The notes under the pieces were generated by a model. That model did not search any database. It worked only from the letters and a program-made list of their open reading frames with translations, and was not told the DNA's origin. 64,000 bases of DNA. It comes from Flaveria trinervia. Taxonomy: Eukaryota > Streptophyta > Magnoliopsida > Asterales > Asteraceae. Below are positions 12,115 to 23,329 of the stretch, piece by piece; position 1 is the first letter of the stretch; each line of letters starts with the position of its first letter. The stretch lies in contig CM046451.1 in the NCBI GenBank assembly GCA_025506515.1, forward strand, positions 68,856,783 through 68,920,782, written 5' to 3'. Made by a program: the position numbers and the translations under genes.

Positions 12115-12645
12115 AAAACGACTGAAGGGTTTGGTGTTAGTCATCAGTAGTTTTAAAACGCTGTTGACATGGTATTACCCTTTCGGACGTTGAAACATCT
12201 GAAGTCGTGGTTTTAGGCATCAGCAGTTATAAAACTACTGAAGACCATGGTTTTGACTTCAGATGTGTGAAAATGATAACTTGGTATTAGTCATCAGTAG
12301 TTGTGAAACTACTGAAGACATGGTTTTGTCATCAGTTGTTGTAAACAGCTGATGACTTGGTATTAGTCATCAGTAGTTGTGAAACTACTGAAGACATGGT
12401 TTTGTCATCAGTTGTTTAGGATGAAACAACAGTTGTAGAAACAACTGAAGAGAAAGTTCTCATGAGTAGTTTTTGTCAATCCATAGCCTTTCAGCTGTTT
12501 CATATTGTCCTCAACACTTACTCATCAGCTTTTTAGCTGTTTTCAGTTGTTTCATAGGACATCAGTACTTATCTGTTTTGACACATCAGTAGTTACAACT
12601 ACATCAGTATTGTTACTTCATCAGTTGTTGTAACAGAAACAGTAC
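12115..12645 (-). repeat. Short-palindrome array in the pol-accessory spacer of A
   Basis: Repeated CATCAGTAGTT...AACTACTGAAG hairpin-like units (two near-identical about 60-bp units at 12285-12420), plus CAGCTGATGAC and CATCAGTTGTT variants. It uses the motif set of the LTR array (7850-8470) and occupies nearly the whole gap between the end of RNase H and the accessory gene. Confidence 0.8.
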
Positions 12646-12724
12646 AATATGTGATATGGTCACTAATGATCGTTAGTACTATTTACTGAGATCATCAGGA
12701 GTTATCACTTATTCTAGCTACAGC

Positions 12725-14100
12725 ATACCAGCCTTAACACAAGGTTTTGGAAAGTAGAACTATCCAAAGGCTTAGTAAAAATATCTGCAAGCTCATTAGC
12801 ACTAGGCACAAACTTAGGATCAATCAGACCTTTTTCAAAACAATCCCGAATAAGTGATGTCTGATCTCTATATGTTTGGTCCTAGAGTGCTGGACTGGAT
12901 TTTTGACAATACACAGAGCTGAAGCACTATCCATTAATAATGGAGTCTTAGTCTCTATAATGCCATAATCCAGAAGTTGGTTCTGAAGCCAGAGTACCTG
13001 AGAAGTGCAACTTGCAGCAGCAATGTACTCGGCTTCAGCAGTTGATGTAGCAACAGATGTTTGTTTCTTACTCTGCAAGAAATCAAACAGTTGCCTAGGA
13101 ATTGACAACCACCAGAAGTTGACTTTATAGTTAACTTGCACCCTGCATAGTCACTATCTGAAAAAGCAACTAATTTGCAAGAGTGTCCAGTGGAATACCA
13201 TAAACCTAGAGATTGTGTACCTTGCAAATATCTAAAGATTCTCTTGACTGCAATCAAATGAGACTCTTTAGGAGCAGCCTGAAATCTGGCAAAGACACAA
13301 GTAGCAACATGATATCTGGTCTAGAAGCTGTTAAATACATCAAGGACCCAATCATACATCTGTAAAGTGTTTCATCAACAGCTTTACCTTTCTGATCTGC
13401 TTCCAGTTGTATGGTGTTGCACATGGGAGTAGAACAGGGCTTACAGTTTTGTAAATCAAACTTATTCAAAAGATCTTTGTATATTTTGACTGATGAATAA
13501 AGATTCCATCAATCTTTTGTTTAATTTGCAAGCCTAAAAGAACTGTAATTCTCCCATTGCACTCATTTCAAACCTCTTTTTCATTAATGTTGTAAAATCA
13601 TCACAAAACTGGGGATCAGAGGATGCAAAAATGATATCATCAACATAAATCTGAACAAGTAGTTTATGCTGATCCACCTTCTTAAGAAACAAAGTTTTAT
13701 CAATGGAGCCTCTAGTGAAATTATTTTTAAGAAGAAAAGTGGAAAGTGTCTCATACCAGGCTCTAGGAGCTTGTTTCAACCCATAAAGAGCCTTATCAAG
13801 TTTAAACACCCATTCAGAATGTTTTATCCTCAAAACCTGGTGGTTGACACACTAAACTTCTTCCTTTATTTTACCATATAAAAATGCACTTTTGACATCC
13901 ATTTGAAAACTTTAAGATTGTGGAATGCAGCATAGGCTAAAAACAATCTAATTGCCTCTAGTCTGGCTATAGGGGCAAAGGCTTCATCATAATCAATACC
14001 TTCTTCTTGTGAAAACCCCTATACAACCAGTCTAGCCTTGTTCTTAACAATAAGCCCTTTTCATCAGTTTTATTCCTAAACACCCATTTAGTGCCTATTG
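12725..14100 (-). pseudogene. pol: Copia reverse transcriptase and RNase H (element A)
   Basis: Broken RT/RNase H. The RT core at 13534-13833 has KLDKALYGLKQAPRAWYE and the catalytic YVDDI (about 13633-13651). The N-terminal RT part (13840-14100) is readable only with frame changes. The mid-part has NKFDLQNCKPCSTPM (13254-13469). RNase H (12824-13257) has SDSDYAGC, STAEAEYIAAASC and a TKHIEIRHH end. It is disrupted by several frame shifts. Confidence 0.85.
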
Positions 14101-15533
14101 CACACTTACCTGGGGGAAGAGGAACCAGTTCCCACACTTGCTGTTTCTTGAACTAAAGTAGCTCAAGCTGCATGGCTTCAACCATCCATTGTCTCTCAAA
14201 GCAACATGATACTTCTTTGGCTCTAGCTGACTGATGAAGAGAGCATAGAAGCAGAAGTTAGACAATTGACTTCTTGTTGAAACTCCAGCATTGATATCAC
14301 CAATATTTGAGACATCGGGTGATTCTTCAGTTCTTGATAAACAATGAGATCTGTGCAAGTGTTTGTAGGACCTTCAGCTGCAGCAGATGTTGATGCAGAC
14401 TCTTGAAACCAAGAATTAGATGGTAACTCAAAAGATGTAGAGGAATCAGAGATCTCATCAGCATTTGTGTGGATGGAACTGCTGAAGCTACAGGAACATC
14501 AAATTTAGCAGACACAGGCAGTTGGTCACTAAACTTGAATAGGTGAGTATTGATATTATCATCATCATCATCAATACCACCAGGTGGAAGACATGCTGCA
14601 GAAGATGATTTATCCACATGATCTGCAACAGCTGGAGGTTGATAAGGAACATATTGTAGTATATCTAAATCAAACAACTCCACAGGGTTTTGTGGAATCT
14701 TGTCCATAGGAGATTCATTAAACTTCACATGCAAAGTCTCTTCAACTATCTTTGTTATGCAGTTGAAGACTCTGTATGCCTTGCAAGTAGATGAATAACC
14801 AACAAAATCTTGCATCCACCTTAGGATCAAATTTTTGGAGTTGATCCTTTTTGTTGAGAATAAAACAAGGACACCCAAATGCTTTGAAAAATGAAATTAG
14901 AGGAGCCAAGTGATGGAGAACTTCATATGGAGTCTTCATCAACCTCTGATTTACTAGAACTCTATTCTGCACATAGCAAGCTGTGTTAACAGCTTCAGCC
15001 CAAAAGGTCAGTGGCAAACCAGAGTCAGCCAACATGGACCTTGCAGCATCAATTAGGGTCCTGTCTTCCTCTCCACTACTCCATTTTGTTCTGGAGTCCG
15101 TGGATGCTAAACTGCCTTTTGATTCCCTTTGAAAGATAGAAGTCATCAAGTGTATGGTTTCTGAATTCAGTTCCATTGTCACTCCTTATACACTTGACTG
15201 AAAGGGAGTACTACTGCTTCTCACATACAACACAAAGTGAATAATCTTCTGAGCAACCTCATCCTTTGAATGTAGAAAGAAAGTCCATACAAATCTGGAG
15301 TAATCATCCACAATTACCAGATAGTATTTCTTCTTTGCCATGCTCATCACTCTCACAGGACCAAATAGATCCATATGCAGTAATTGCAAGCAGGCAGTGG
15401 ACTTAGGCTCTTCAATAGGAGGGAATGAGACTTTGTGCTGTTTTTCTTTTAAACAAGCAGTGCAGGTTTCATTACAGTGGAACTCCTTTATTGGTAAGCC
15501 TCTGACTAAACTATTGTGAATCAGCTGATTCAT
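14101..15533 (-). pseudogene. pol: Copia integrase (element A)
   Basis: Integrase joins element DNA to the host chromosome. Visible parts: a zinc-binding CTACLKEKQHK region, then HMDLFGP with the first catalytic Asp and VDDYSRFVWTFFL (15186-15533). After a frame shift the core continues with the ARSMLADSGLPLTFWAEAV region (14742-15182). The block that should carry the second catalytic Asp and the Glu (DNG..EF and GVAERKN) is out of frame near 15060-15190. The C-terminal tail (14101-14878) is Ser/Pro-rich and broken. Confidence 0.8.
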
Positions 15534-15573
15534 GTTTTTGAAATTAACATGACCCAGCTTTCTGTGCCACAGT

Positions 15574-16799
15574 TTAGATTCTTGAGAAGAGGCTTTGGAA
15601 AATAGGCAAGGATGGCCTGAGATCTATTTTCTTGGAAAGATCTAAGGCATACACTCTTCCTGTCCTGTTGGCTCTCAGGAGAGTGTGATCATCCAACACC
15701 TTATCAATCAAATGCAGAACTTTGGATGACAGAATCCTACAGTTCTGACTGGTGAAAAGAGCAACATGGCCTTTATCACACATTTGACTGACACTCAAGA
15801 GATTATACTTGAGATTTTCCACATGATTAACATCATCAAACTTTATTTCTCCATTGGAGACAAAGCCATTTCCAATGATGTAACCCCTAGCATCATTGCC
15901 AAAAGAAACAAACCCCTTCTTTCCTTGAGAGTAGTCATGAAGAAGAGAGTTGTTCCCAGTCATGTGCATAGATCCCCCACTGTCTACATACCAGATGCTA
16001 CTTTGGCATGTTGAAGAACCCTGCAATTATAAACAATCAGTTAGTTCTGGAGACCCAAACCTTTTTGTTTTTAGGCCTGTTCTCATCACAGATGGTAAAC
16101 TAACAGGTTTGATGGAAACAACAGCCTGAGAGGAAGAAGATGGTGAAGAAGAGGAATCCTTTGGCTTGGACCTCCTTTTCTGTGGTTTCAACATAGGAAC
16201 ATCTAATTGGTTAACTTTTCCCAATAGATGTTGAACCATCATAACCAGCTGTGTCTGATTTTGTGATAAAGCTTTCAGCTCATCAGACACATTGGCATTG
16301 GAGTTTGATAAGTTCCTATGTTGCACCTTCTTCTTTTGAGCAATCTCAGCTGTTACCTGTTTAACCCCTTTTTTGGATTTCTTTATGGACTTAAGGGTTA
16401 CAGGATTTGATGTTGATGATACAAATGTGGCCTCAAACTTAGTTTTCATTTTAACCATTTTCTCTTTAATTTCCTCTTTTTGTTTGAGTTTGGATCCTCT
16501 TTTGTACCAAATCATCTGTAAGATGATTGAACAAGCCACATACTTCACATGGTTTCTTCTTCTTCTTATGTTGATCATCAACTAAAGAGGATGAAACTAC
16601 TGAAGACTTGCTCTTTAGTACTTTGAAAGCATTGTTTGCTTTCTTGACTTCCTCTTTAGTAGTCTTCAAACTCTTTCTACTGACATTTTCTTCTCTTCAG
16701 TACTGACAGTAGTTGGAGTTTGAACTTCAGGTGTTAAATCTTGCTCTCCAGTCCTTTCAGGACTTTCAGAATTAACTCCTGAGTTGATCAACTCTTTGA
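15574..16799 (-). pseudogene. pol: Copia protease and preceding linker (element A)
   Basis: Protease at 15574-16026 with WYVDSGGSMHMTGNNSLL, the DSG-type aspartic active site of copia proteases, followed by the KYNLLSVSQMCDKG GAG-pre-integrase entry. The upstream linker (16027-16669) is Lys/Ser-rich and contains a decayed second zinc knuckle, CEVCGLFNHL, without its last cysteine. The B/C family has its second knuckle in the same place. Confidence 0.75.
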
Positions 16800-18892
16800 T
16801 CATTTGAGTTTAGCAGTTGAACCATCAACATCAGCTGATAGGTTCTGAGAGGGCTTAGTGCTGACTTCTACTTCTGATGGTGCTGTATCAGAAACTAGAT
16901 CACATGATGAAATGGATTGGTTATTGCTCTCACCATCAGATTCTACCTCTGCTCTGGGAGTAAAATCTGTAGGTGGAGCAGTGTGATTATAACCAATGCC
17001 AAACTTCACATTGGAAGCAGATTGCTTACTAAGAAGCATTTCAAAACCCTTGCAAGAATTTACCCATTGATCACACTCTACCTGGGTAGTTGCAAGTGTA
17101 TCCTTGAGATCTCTATACTTCTCTAGAAGTATCTCTTCCCTAGCCTTATCATCAGTTATTTGGCATTTAAGTTTGTAAATCTCATCATTCTTATCATTAA
17201 GCACAGACTCAAATTTAGCTTTGCTTTTGGAAATTATTTGTTCTAGCTCAATGTTCTTATTAATTAAAGCTACATTTGCTTCTCTAATAGATGCAAATGC
17301 GGCTATGCATGATTCAGAACATAGTTTGGCTTTTGCGTCAGAGGATACCTGTGATACCTTTGGTATAGAGGCATTAGAGGATGAAGTATCAGCAGAATCC
17401 AAAGCCATAAGAGCTAGATTTCCAAAGGGACTGTCACCACCATGTTGACCAGCAACAGTGAACAGTTGTTCATGACCAGACAAATCATCTGGTAAACTGC
17501 TCCAGTCAACAACTCCTGGGGTGAGAAGCTGTGTTGTTGAGGTTGAATTTGTTGATGAGTTTGGGAAGGTTGAGGTTCAGGCAATGCAGGTGATTGTTGT
17601 GAAATGGGAGCTTGAAACGGATTAGACTGAGGCAAGTAATAGCAGGGAACAGGATATGACATTGGACCCTGGGGGACAAAGTATGCAGGAGATCTAGGGT
17701 GTGAATGATGACCAGAACCAGCAGGATGTTGCCCTTTGTTTTGTGGACTAGTACTAGGAAAAGTCACAAAGGGTGCAGAAGAGTTAGATCCAGTTGATCT
17801 ACACTCTCTTGCAAAGTGTCCCAGCCTTTGGCATTTGTGACACCTCAACTTACTCTTGTCAAAACCAACTTTGGTTTTGCCAGAGACTCCAGGAAATTTC
17901 CTGCTAGTTCTCTTGTAGAACTTCTGAGATCTGATATTAATCAATGCCATTTGGCTCAGAATATCCATCTCTTCTTGATCATCATCAGCTATTCCTTTCA
18001 AATCATCCATGATGAAGCATAGATTGTCACTATTACTGCCAGAATGACTATCAATACCAACAAATGCATGATCAGAACTATTTGAAGAGAAATCAATATG
18101 CTCATCATAATTGCTTTCAGATGCAGCATATTCTGACTCATGACCAACCAAGGCAGTATTCCCTGGTACAAAGTCATCAGTGAGCTTTCCTGATGAGGAC
18201 AGTTTCCTTTTCTGCTCTATCTCTCTTTCGAATGTAAGCAGTTTCCCATGAAGTTGGGTGAGAGATAGGCTATCCAGATTTGCACTGGAGCGTAGGACAA
18301 TAGTGTATGTGTCCCATCTCTCAGGCAGTGATCCGAGGAACCTGTTATTCATCTGGCTGTTGGTGTATTCCTGTTTCACCATTTTCAGCTCAGAGATCAA
18401 GCAGGAAAAGCGCTCAAACTGTTGAGTCAGTGTCTCACCCTTTCTATGAGAGAATGTCTCATATTGTTGGGCAAGGATTTCTCTGTTGTTTGCTAAGACC
18501 TCATCTGTGCCATCGAATTGTTCCTTTAGGGCATTCCAGAGATCATGAGCAGTTTCATGATGCATAAGCCCTGAATAGATTTCATTAGGCAGTGCCATGG
18601 CCAGAATTCCATGGGCTTTAGCATCAATCTCAAACAGTTTCCGATCTTCATCAGAGTATTGTTCCTTCTTCTTCGGAACCATTTGATTGGTTTCCGGATT
18701 GTTCACCATAGGCTTATGTGGTCCATGTACCACAGATGTCCAACAACCTAAACTGTTAACAGACAGGTGATGAAGCATTTTTCGCTGCCATATGTTATAC
18801 TCGGTCCTAACCAGCATCGGGGGCTTGGTTGAGGAACCGGTATTGTTAGGATCATTAGAAGGAGTAGTCATCTCAGATTCAATCAAATTCAA
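16800..18892 (-). pseudogene. gag: Copia gag, large (element A)
   Basis: Large Gag typical of SIRE-type copia. The likely start is the ATG at 18871 (MTTPSNDPN); an in-frame ATG lies at 18892. The capsid domain includes NALKEQFDGTDE and LGSLPERWDTY. A CCHC knuckle CHKCQRLGHFAREC follows, then a Pro/Gln-rich stretch. A frame shift near 17480 leads into a coiled-coil-rich extension (16800-17483: IELEQIISKSKAKFESVL and similar). The first 492 codons are uninterrupted, the best-kept frame of element A. Confidence 0.85.
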
Positions 18893-19140
18893 TTAAGCTA
18901 TAACAGATTTAGAACAAAAACACAACGACTAATTGAACCAAGAGAGATCTCAAAATAAACAAGGTCCAAAAGCAAAAAATGTTTCTCACAATCTGATAGA
19001 ATCATACATAGAAATAAGTTTCAGTAGAAGCTACAGAGGAAAATTTGGACATTAGTAGAAGCTACGGTGCAAAATTTCGACTTCAGCAAAAGCTACAGTG
19101 CATTATCTATCAGCTGATGCTACAGTGCGAAACTTAATCC
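18893..19140 (-). other. Leader of element A with short repeats
   Basis: Noncoding sequence upstream of A gag. Plus strand 19021-19128 holds four degenerate copies of AGTAGAAGCTACAGTGCAAA. Beyond about 19140 the sequence no longer resembles a leader, and no primer site (GCTCTGATACCA on the plus strand) or LTR follows. The 5' end of A is therefore lost. Confidence 0.55.
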
Positions 19141-19155
19141 AGAAATATGATGACT

Positions 19156-19286
19156 CGTAGATTGGTAACCTACGGATGTGATGATATTTTAAAAGTATAT
19201 TCCATGGGTTGGTAAGCTATGGAAAATCAAATTATGCATTCATCAAATTTAGTTCTTTAAGGTTAGACATCCGTAGATGTTCTACG
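19156..19286 (+). repeat. Cluster of imperfect palindromes upstream of the G accessory gene
   Basis: Three inverted motifs: CGTAGATTGGTAACCTACG (19156-19174), one with CCATGG/CTATGG arms (19202-19222), and CCGTAGATGTTCTACG (19271-19286). A TATA-like CTATTTATTTAATAAAT follows at 19348-19364. It is a sparse counterpart of the arrays in A, B and C. Confidence 0.45.
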
Positions 19287-19677
19287 AAAGAATTAGAATA
19301 TGTGGAACAATAAATTTCAAGGAAGGGCAATAAGGATAGAGGGACCCTATTTATTTAATAAATTTAATAAGTTTGAGAGACTATAATGATATTTTTGACC
19401 AAAGCATTCATTACTCACTTTTGCTAAGGACTTTTTAGACCTAGAAAAGCATTCACAAAAACCCCTTCCCTCTTTCCACAGACATTCAAAATACTAAACA
19501 ATAGCATCAAAAAAAATTATAAACTTGATTTCAGATCATTATTTACAAGGTAAATCATATCATAAGCATTAATAATAAAAAAAATCAACATCCTGAGTCA
19601 TATAGTTCAGTAAAATTGTTCATATTCTCATGTCTGTAATACCAATTCTAACCCAATCTTCTTCATTCTTATGTATA

Positions 19678-19949
19678 GATGGATAAATGATTTTCCAAAG
19701 AGCATATATGTGTGCCTTTCCGAATGTTGTTAACCCTGTACCGGAAGGATTTTGAGATATCATTCGATATTTAAGACGATCGAGATTGTTCTACACACTG
19801 ACGGTAGAGCTGGTAATCTATCAACAACACATTATTGACTTCTGGAATATAATTGTGGTAGAAGAAGAAGGAGATAGTGAAGTGATAGTTGCTGATATCA
19901 TTAAGTGGGAGATCATGAGACTAAACATCCAGATCTGTTTGAGAATGAA
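19678..19949 (+). pseudogene. Accessory gene of element G, N-terminal part
   Basis: Decayed N-terminal region of the accessory family. With frame changes it reads YLRRSRLFYTLTVE followed by IDFWNIIVVEEEGDSEVIV (open at 19786-19983). The pattern RSR...(L/A)LT...FW matches the starts of the A and B/C accessory proteins. An in-frame stop lies before the RSR block. The frame continues at 61075 after the D insertion. Confidence 0.65.
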
Positions 19950-20513
19950 TGTAAGGCTCTATTCCTGGGACACTCACAGCTAGTCAATCATTGCACATAA
20001 AACATATAATTACATTAACTTTAATAAAACATTGCAGCGAAAACATTAAAACAAACATTTCGTTTCCATATAACTGCTTTTGCAGGTCAATACAACATTT
20101 GTTTGTTCGCATTACAATGCAAAAACATTAAACAAAGAATGCCATCCAAAAGAGCCAAGTAGGCGCCTCATGCCATCCTCAGCAACCTTTACCTGCCAAC
20201 TGGAAACACATAAAAGTCAGCATTGCTGAGTGAGTTATAGTTTTAAAAATAAAACATACTTACTTTCGCTTAAAACCATTCTTTACTTTCTTTCAAATCA
20301 TACTATACTTCCGTATATGATCACACATCGTACGTGCACATAGATAATAACATTATTATCTTCCTTTACTGTTCATCACTTTCTTTCTTTATCTCTTTCC
20401 AGATCAGTGTCATCAGCTATACCCAAATGTATGTACAAAGCGGGTATTGGGCCGAAGATCATAAATGATTTCCATAACGCACATAGCCTGGCACCAGCAC
20501 CGGGGTGAGTATC
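19950..20513 (-). repeat. D 3' LTR, left segment
   Basis: LTR edge TGTAAGGCTCTATTCCTGG, directly after the target duplication. It runs to the B insertion site; GTATC at 20509-20513 is B's target duplication. It has one copy of a GGGCCGAAGATCATAAATGA-containing unit that is duplicated in the 5' LTR. It continues at 34615. Confidence 0.85.
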
Positions 20514-20749
20514 TCTTGATACATATATGTACCTAGAACCTGATTAGAATGTAATATGTCTTACACTTTTTGTAACTATTGGGTACTTAATGAAATACAA
20601 AATGTTTGGTTGTGTTTATAATGTTTAATATTTCATTAATGAGTTGATTAATGCATATTGACGTAATTATATAGGTTTGTGATTGTTTGAAGTGTGATGC
20701 ATAATGTTATAATATTGAATACACTCAAACTTGGTGAAGTGAAGTTCTC

Positions 20750-20960
20750 ATCCGTCCGACTGGACCATTCTCCCAATAGTGGTCATGCGTTCGAATGGCC
20801 ATGCTACTGAGTGTCCATGCGCCTAAATAGTCCATACGCCTAAACAACTTCATGCGACTGATTCAGTCGCACGACTGAACACTCAGCTGTACGAATGGAT
20901 CAACCGCATGGCTCAATCGCATGAATGAACCATACTAATGGTTCAGTCGCCCGAATGAGC
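20750..20960 (+). repeat. TCGNNCGA palindrome array in the B 5' LTR
   Basis: A run of 12-14-bp imperfect palindromes around a TCG-NN-CGA core, such as CAGTCGCACGACTG, with decayed forms (ATGCGACTGA, CGTACGAATG). The CpG-rich cluster stands out from the AT-rich LTR. It ends about 10 bases before the TATA box. A matching array lies at 34117-34330 in the 3' LTR. Confidence 0.85.
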
Positions 20961-20970
20961 AACCCTAACC

Positions 20971-20978
20971 TATAAATA
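20971..20978 (+). promoter_or_regulatory. TATA box of the B LTR
   Basis: TATAAATA in the context CCTAACCTATAAATACC. The same box is at 34340-34347 in the 3' LTR and, on the minus strand, at 39476-39483 and 52825-52832 in element C. Confidence 0.75.
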
Positions 20979-21247
20979 CCACCTAATTTGTGGAAAAACA
21001 TAAGCATTTATTCCTATTCGACTCTAGACGTACCCTAACCGTCCAGAAGCCTCCAAGTTCGTACTCCATGTTCATAGAACGCTGCAGATCGATTCCTAAT
21101 CAATTCTTAATGTTAGATTCAATACCTTAATGTTTCTACGTGCGTTCTCACTGATTGGATCGCCAATCAGATAGGATTCCGCACTATTTGGTTTGGTTTA
21201 CACGTTAATCAGTTTGTATTTCGTTTAAAATACAAGATCCTAACAAG

Positions 21248-21259
21248 TGGTATCAGAGC
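21248..21259 (+). promoter_or_regulatory. Primer-binding site, element B
   Basis: TGGTATCAGAGC, two bases after the LTR: the standard plant copia initiator-tRNA-Met primer site. Confidence 0.9.
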
Positions 21260-21469
21260 TTTGGCTCTTGATTACGTGTGATTCAATCAAATTTGATACT
21301 AAGGTTGTGTTTTTTACTAAAAACGCAATCTTTTTGCGTCAAAAGTTGTCTTGGATGTCCCCTGCTCATCATGTTTTGGTTTCTACGGCATAAGGCGATT
21401 ATGGTTGGTGAAAATTCGGGTTTTTACGGCCAAAACATGTTAAACCTAGAAATTTTCGAAAAACTGCAG

Positions 21470-21704
21470 CTTCAGTCGCACGATTGGCCCAATCGCACGA
21501 TTGGACTTCATTCGCCTACCAAGACGTATGATTGGACTCAGTCAAATCTTCATTCGTACGACTATGCCTACCGGTCGCATTGTCCATACGCATCGGTTTC
21601 ACTTGCACGACTGGACCAATCGCTTAGTTCAGCCGCACGATTGAACTAGTCGCATAGTTTCATTCGCACGGGTAGCCCATTCGCATCGCTCCATTCGCAC
21701 CAGT
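21470..21704 (+). repeat. Palindrome array in the B leader
   Basis: CAGTCGCACGATTGG, CATTCGTACGAC, CACTTGCACGACTGG, CATTCGCACGGG and similar motifs fill the last 230 bases before the gag ATG (21740). It uses the same vocabulary as the LTR array. Its position in the transcript means it could also act as RNA. Confidence 0.8.
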
Positions 21705-21739
21705 TAACAAATTGTTTAAAAGACTTAAAGTTAATCGAG

Positions 21740-23314
21740 ATGGAGGATCAGTTGTCAGCGTTTACTGCAGGGAAGGACTCACGGATTCAGAACTTACTGC
21801 TACGGAGAGTGAGGTGGGGAATCATAATGAACCCCCGAAGCTTATAACATTAGATGAGTTTCCCCACTGGAAACAACGTTTTGGGATCTACCTCAATGGA
21901 GTGGATCCAAATATGTGGGAAGCTATTGAGACGGGATACAGAATGCCTGTGGGAGCCGATGGGGTGAAACTTACTTTAGGAGGAATGAATGATGCACAGA
22001 AAGTTAAATATAATGCTGAAAAGAGAGTATATGCATTGCTAACACAGTCTATCCCTAAGGATATTTTTCACCAATTCTCAGAAAATAAGCAAGCCAAGAA
22101 GTTATGGGATGAGCTGGAGAAAAGATATGACGGGAATGCTTCACTGAAGGCCATTAAAGCTAAGGAGTTGACGAAAGAATTTGACAACTTTTCATCGATG
22201 GGAAATGAGAGTTTAGACGATGTCATTGATAGATTCTACCATTTGATGAGCGTGCTGCACACACATGGTGTCACAACTACCATGGAAGATAAAGTGTCAA
22301 ATTTTGCAGACGGGTTGCCAGAAAGTTGGGCTTCTTTTGTTTCAAATCTGAGACAGAATGGATTGCTATCAAGGTTGGACATGAATGATTTCTACTAAAG
22401 CTGCGAGAAGAAGCACTAAGGATGAAGTATCGAGCTCAGAAGTCTTCGTACACTCAGAATCCAGCTTTGTACAATGCCACTCCTCAAGTTAAGACGTCTG
22501 GAGCACCTCTTCAGACTGCCTTTGTGTCAAGCTCATCTGGTCCTTCACAAGACTCTCCTTCAGGATCAGAAACGTCAGGGTCTTCTTGTACCCAATATAT
22601 TGCATCCGAAGCAAATGCTACACGACTGAAGACTGAGAATCTAAGAAACGTGACAGTAGAAGTAGCTCAAGAGCACATGGATCTCTTGGCAGCAGTGGTC
22701 CATTCCTATGATGGACTTGTTGCTGGGAAAATTGGAAACTACCATCTGGCAGACGAGGACTACGAGAAGGTTGATGAGACTGAACTGGAGAGGATGGATA
22801 TTATTTGGGCCTTAGCAAGTGTTGTCCGGAGGGCAAAGAAGTTCGTGAAGAAGACCGGACAAAACTTGGTTGCTACTAAGGACACTACTTTTGGCTTTGA
22901 TAAGAGCAAGGTGACCTGCTTCAACTATGGAGAAAAGGGGCACTTCAAAAGAGAATGTGTGAAGCCAAAGAATACTAGAAACGGGGATCCATTCTCGTCT
23001 TTCACTCGTCAAGACAAGCAAGCTAGCAGTTCTACTTCATCAAGCAAGGATCCAAAAGCCTTGACCGCCTATGATGATGAAGGACAGGATTGGAGCTTTA
23101 GGTTTGTATCTCCGGGAGAATCCAACATTGCGAGCGTGGATGACTTAGATGATGATTCGGCGAGTGAAACAGATATAGCAGTTGAGATAGCGATGTCAAA
23201 CAGTGAAGAGACTGCAACAGAGGTCAGCTACAAGCCTCAAGAAGGGATGTCTACAACAAAGACAGAATCACCAAAACCAGAGACATCTGATGCTGCGTTG
23301 ATGACTAATTCATG
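21740..23314 (+). pseudogene. gag: Copia gag (element B)
   Basis: Gag of the B/C family. The start at 21740 (MEDQLSAFTAGKDSR) aligns with the C start at 52065; an upstream ATG at 21712 is in another frame and is not supported by C. The capsid domain has LDEFPHWKQRF and KLWDELEKRYDGNASLKAIK. Single-base losses near 21795 and 22392 shift the frame relative to C. The CCHC knuckle at 22917-22958 reads CFNYGEKGHFKREC, with the second zinc-binding cysteine lost to tyrosine. The tail is acidic and Ser/Thr-rich. Confidence 0.88.
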
Positions 23315-23329
23315 AGAACCTCCTCAGGT

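Larger units (their letters stand above)
7609..19140 (-). mobile_element. SIRE-like copia element A, lacking its 5' LTR
   Basis: Long minus-strand copia element of about 11.5 kb. From right to left: leader, gag, protease, integrase, RT/RNase H, a repeat-rich spacer, an accessory gene, polypurine tract and 3' LTR. No 5' LTR or primer site is found to the right of the leader; the sequence passes near 19140 into element G. The plan equals that of B and C, but the proteins and LTR are a different family. All genes carry stops or frame shifts. Confidence 0.85.
19141..19949 (+). mobile_element. Element G, left half (interrupted by D)
   Basis: Remnant of an old plus-strand copia element: a spacer with short palindromes, then the start of an accessory gene. 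It stops at the D insertion point (TSD ATGAA at 19945-19949) and resumes at 61070. Evidence for continuity is the target-site duplication and the accessory reading frame, which runs across the joined flanks. Between 19290 and 19670 there is AT-rich sequence with no gene. Confidence 0.7.
20514..21245 (+). repeat. 5' LTR of element B
   Basis: 732 bp, TCTTGATACATATATG...AAGATCCTAACA. The terminal TG has mutated to TC; the 3' LTR keeps TGTTGATACA. Order within: AT-rich U3, palindrome array, TATA box at 20971, then the transcribed part. Confidence 0.9.

Noticed and set aside
19786..19983. Open frame crossing 19949 as one 65-residue protein
   Set aside because: Its last part is D LTR sequence beyond the target duplication. 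Only the part up to 19949 belongs to the G accessory gene.
21248..21259. TGGTATCAGAGC considered as part of a tRNA-Met gene
   Set aside because: Only the 12-base primer complement is present, always adjacent to an LTR end. No cloverleaf can be drawn around it.
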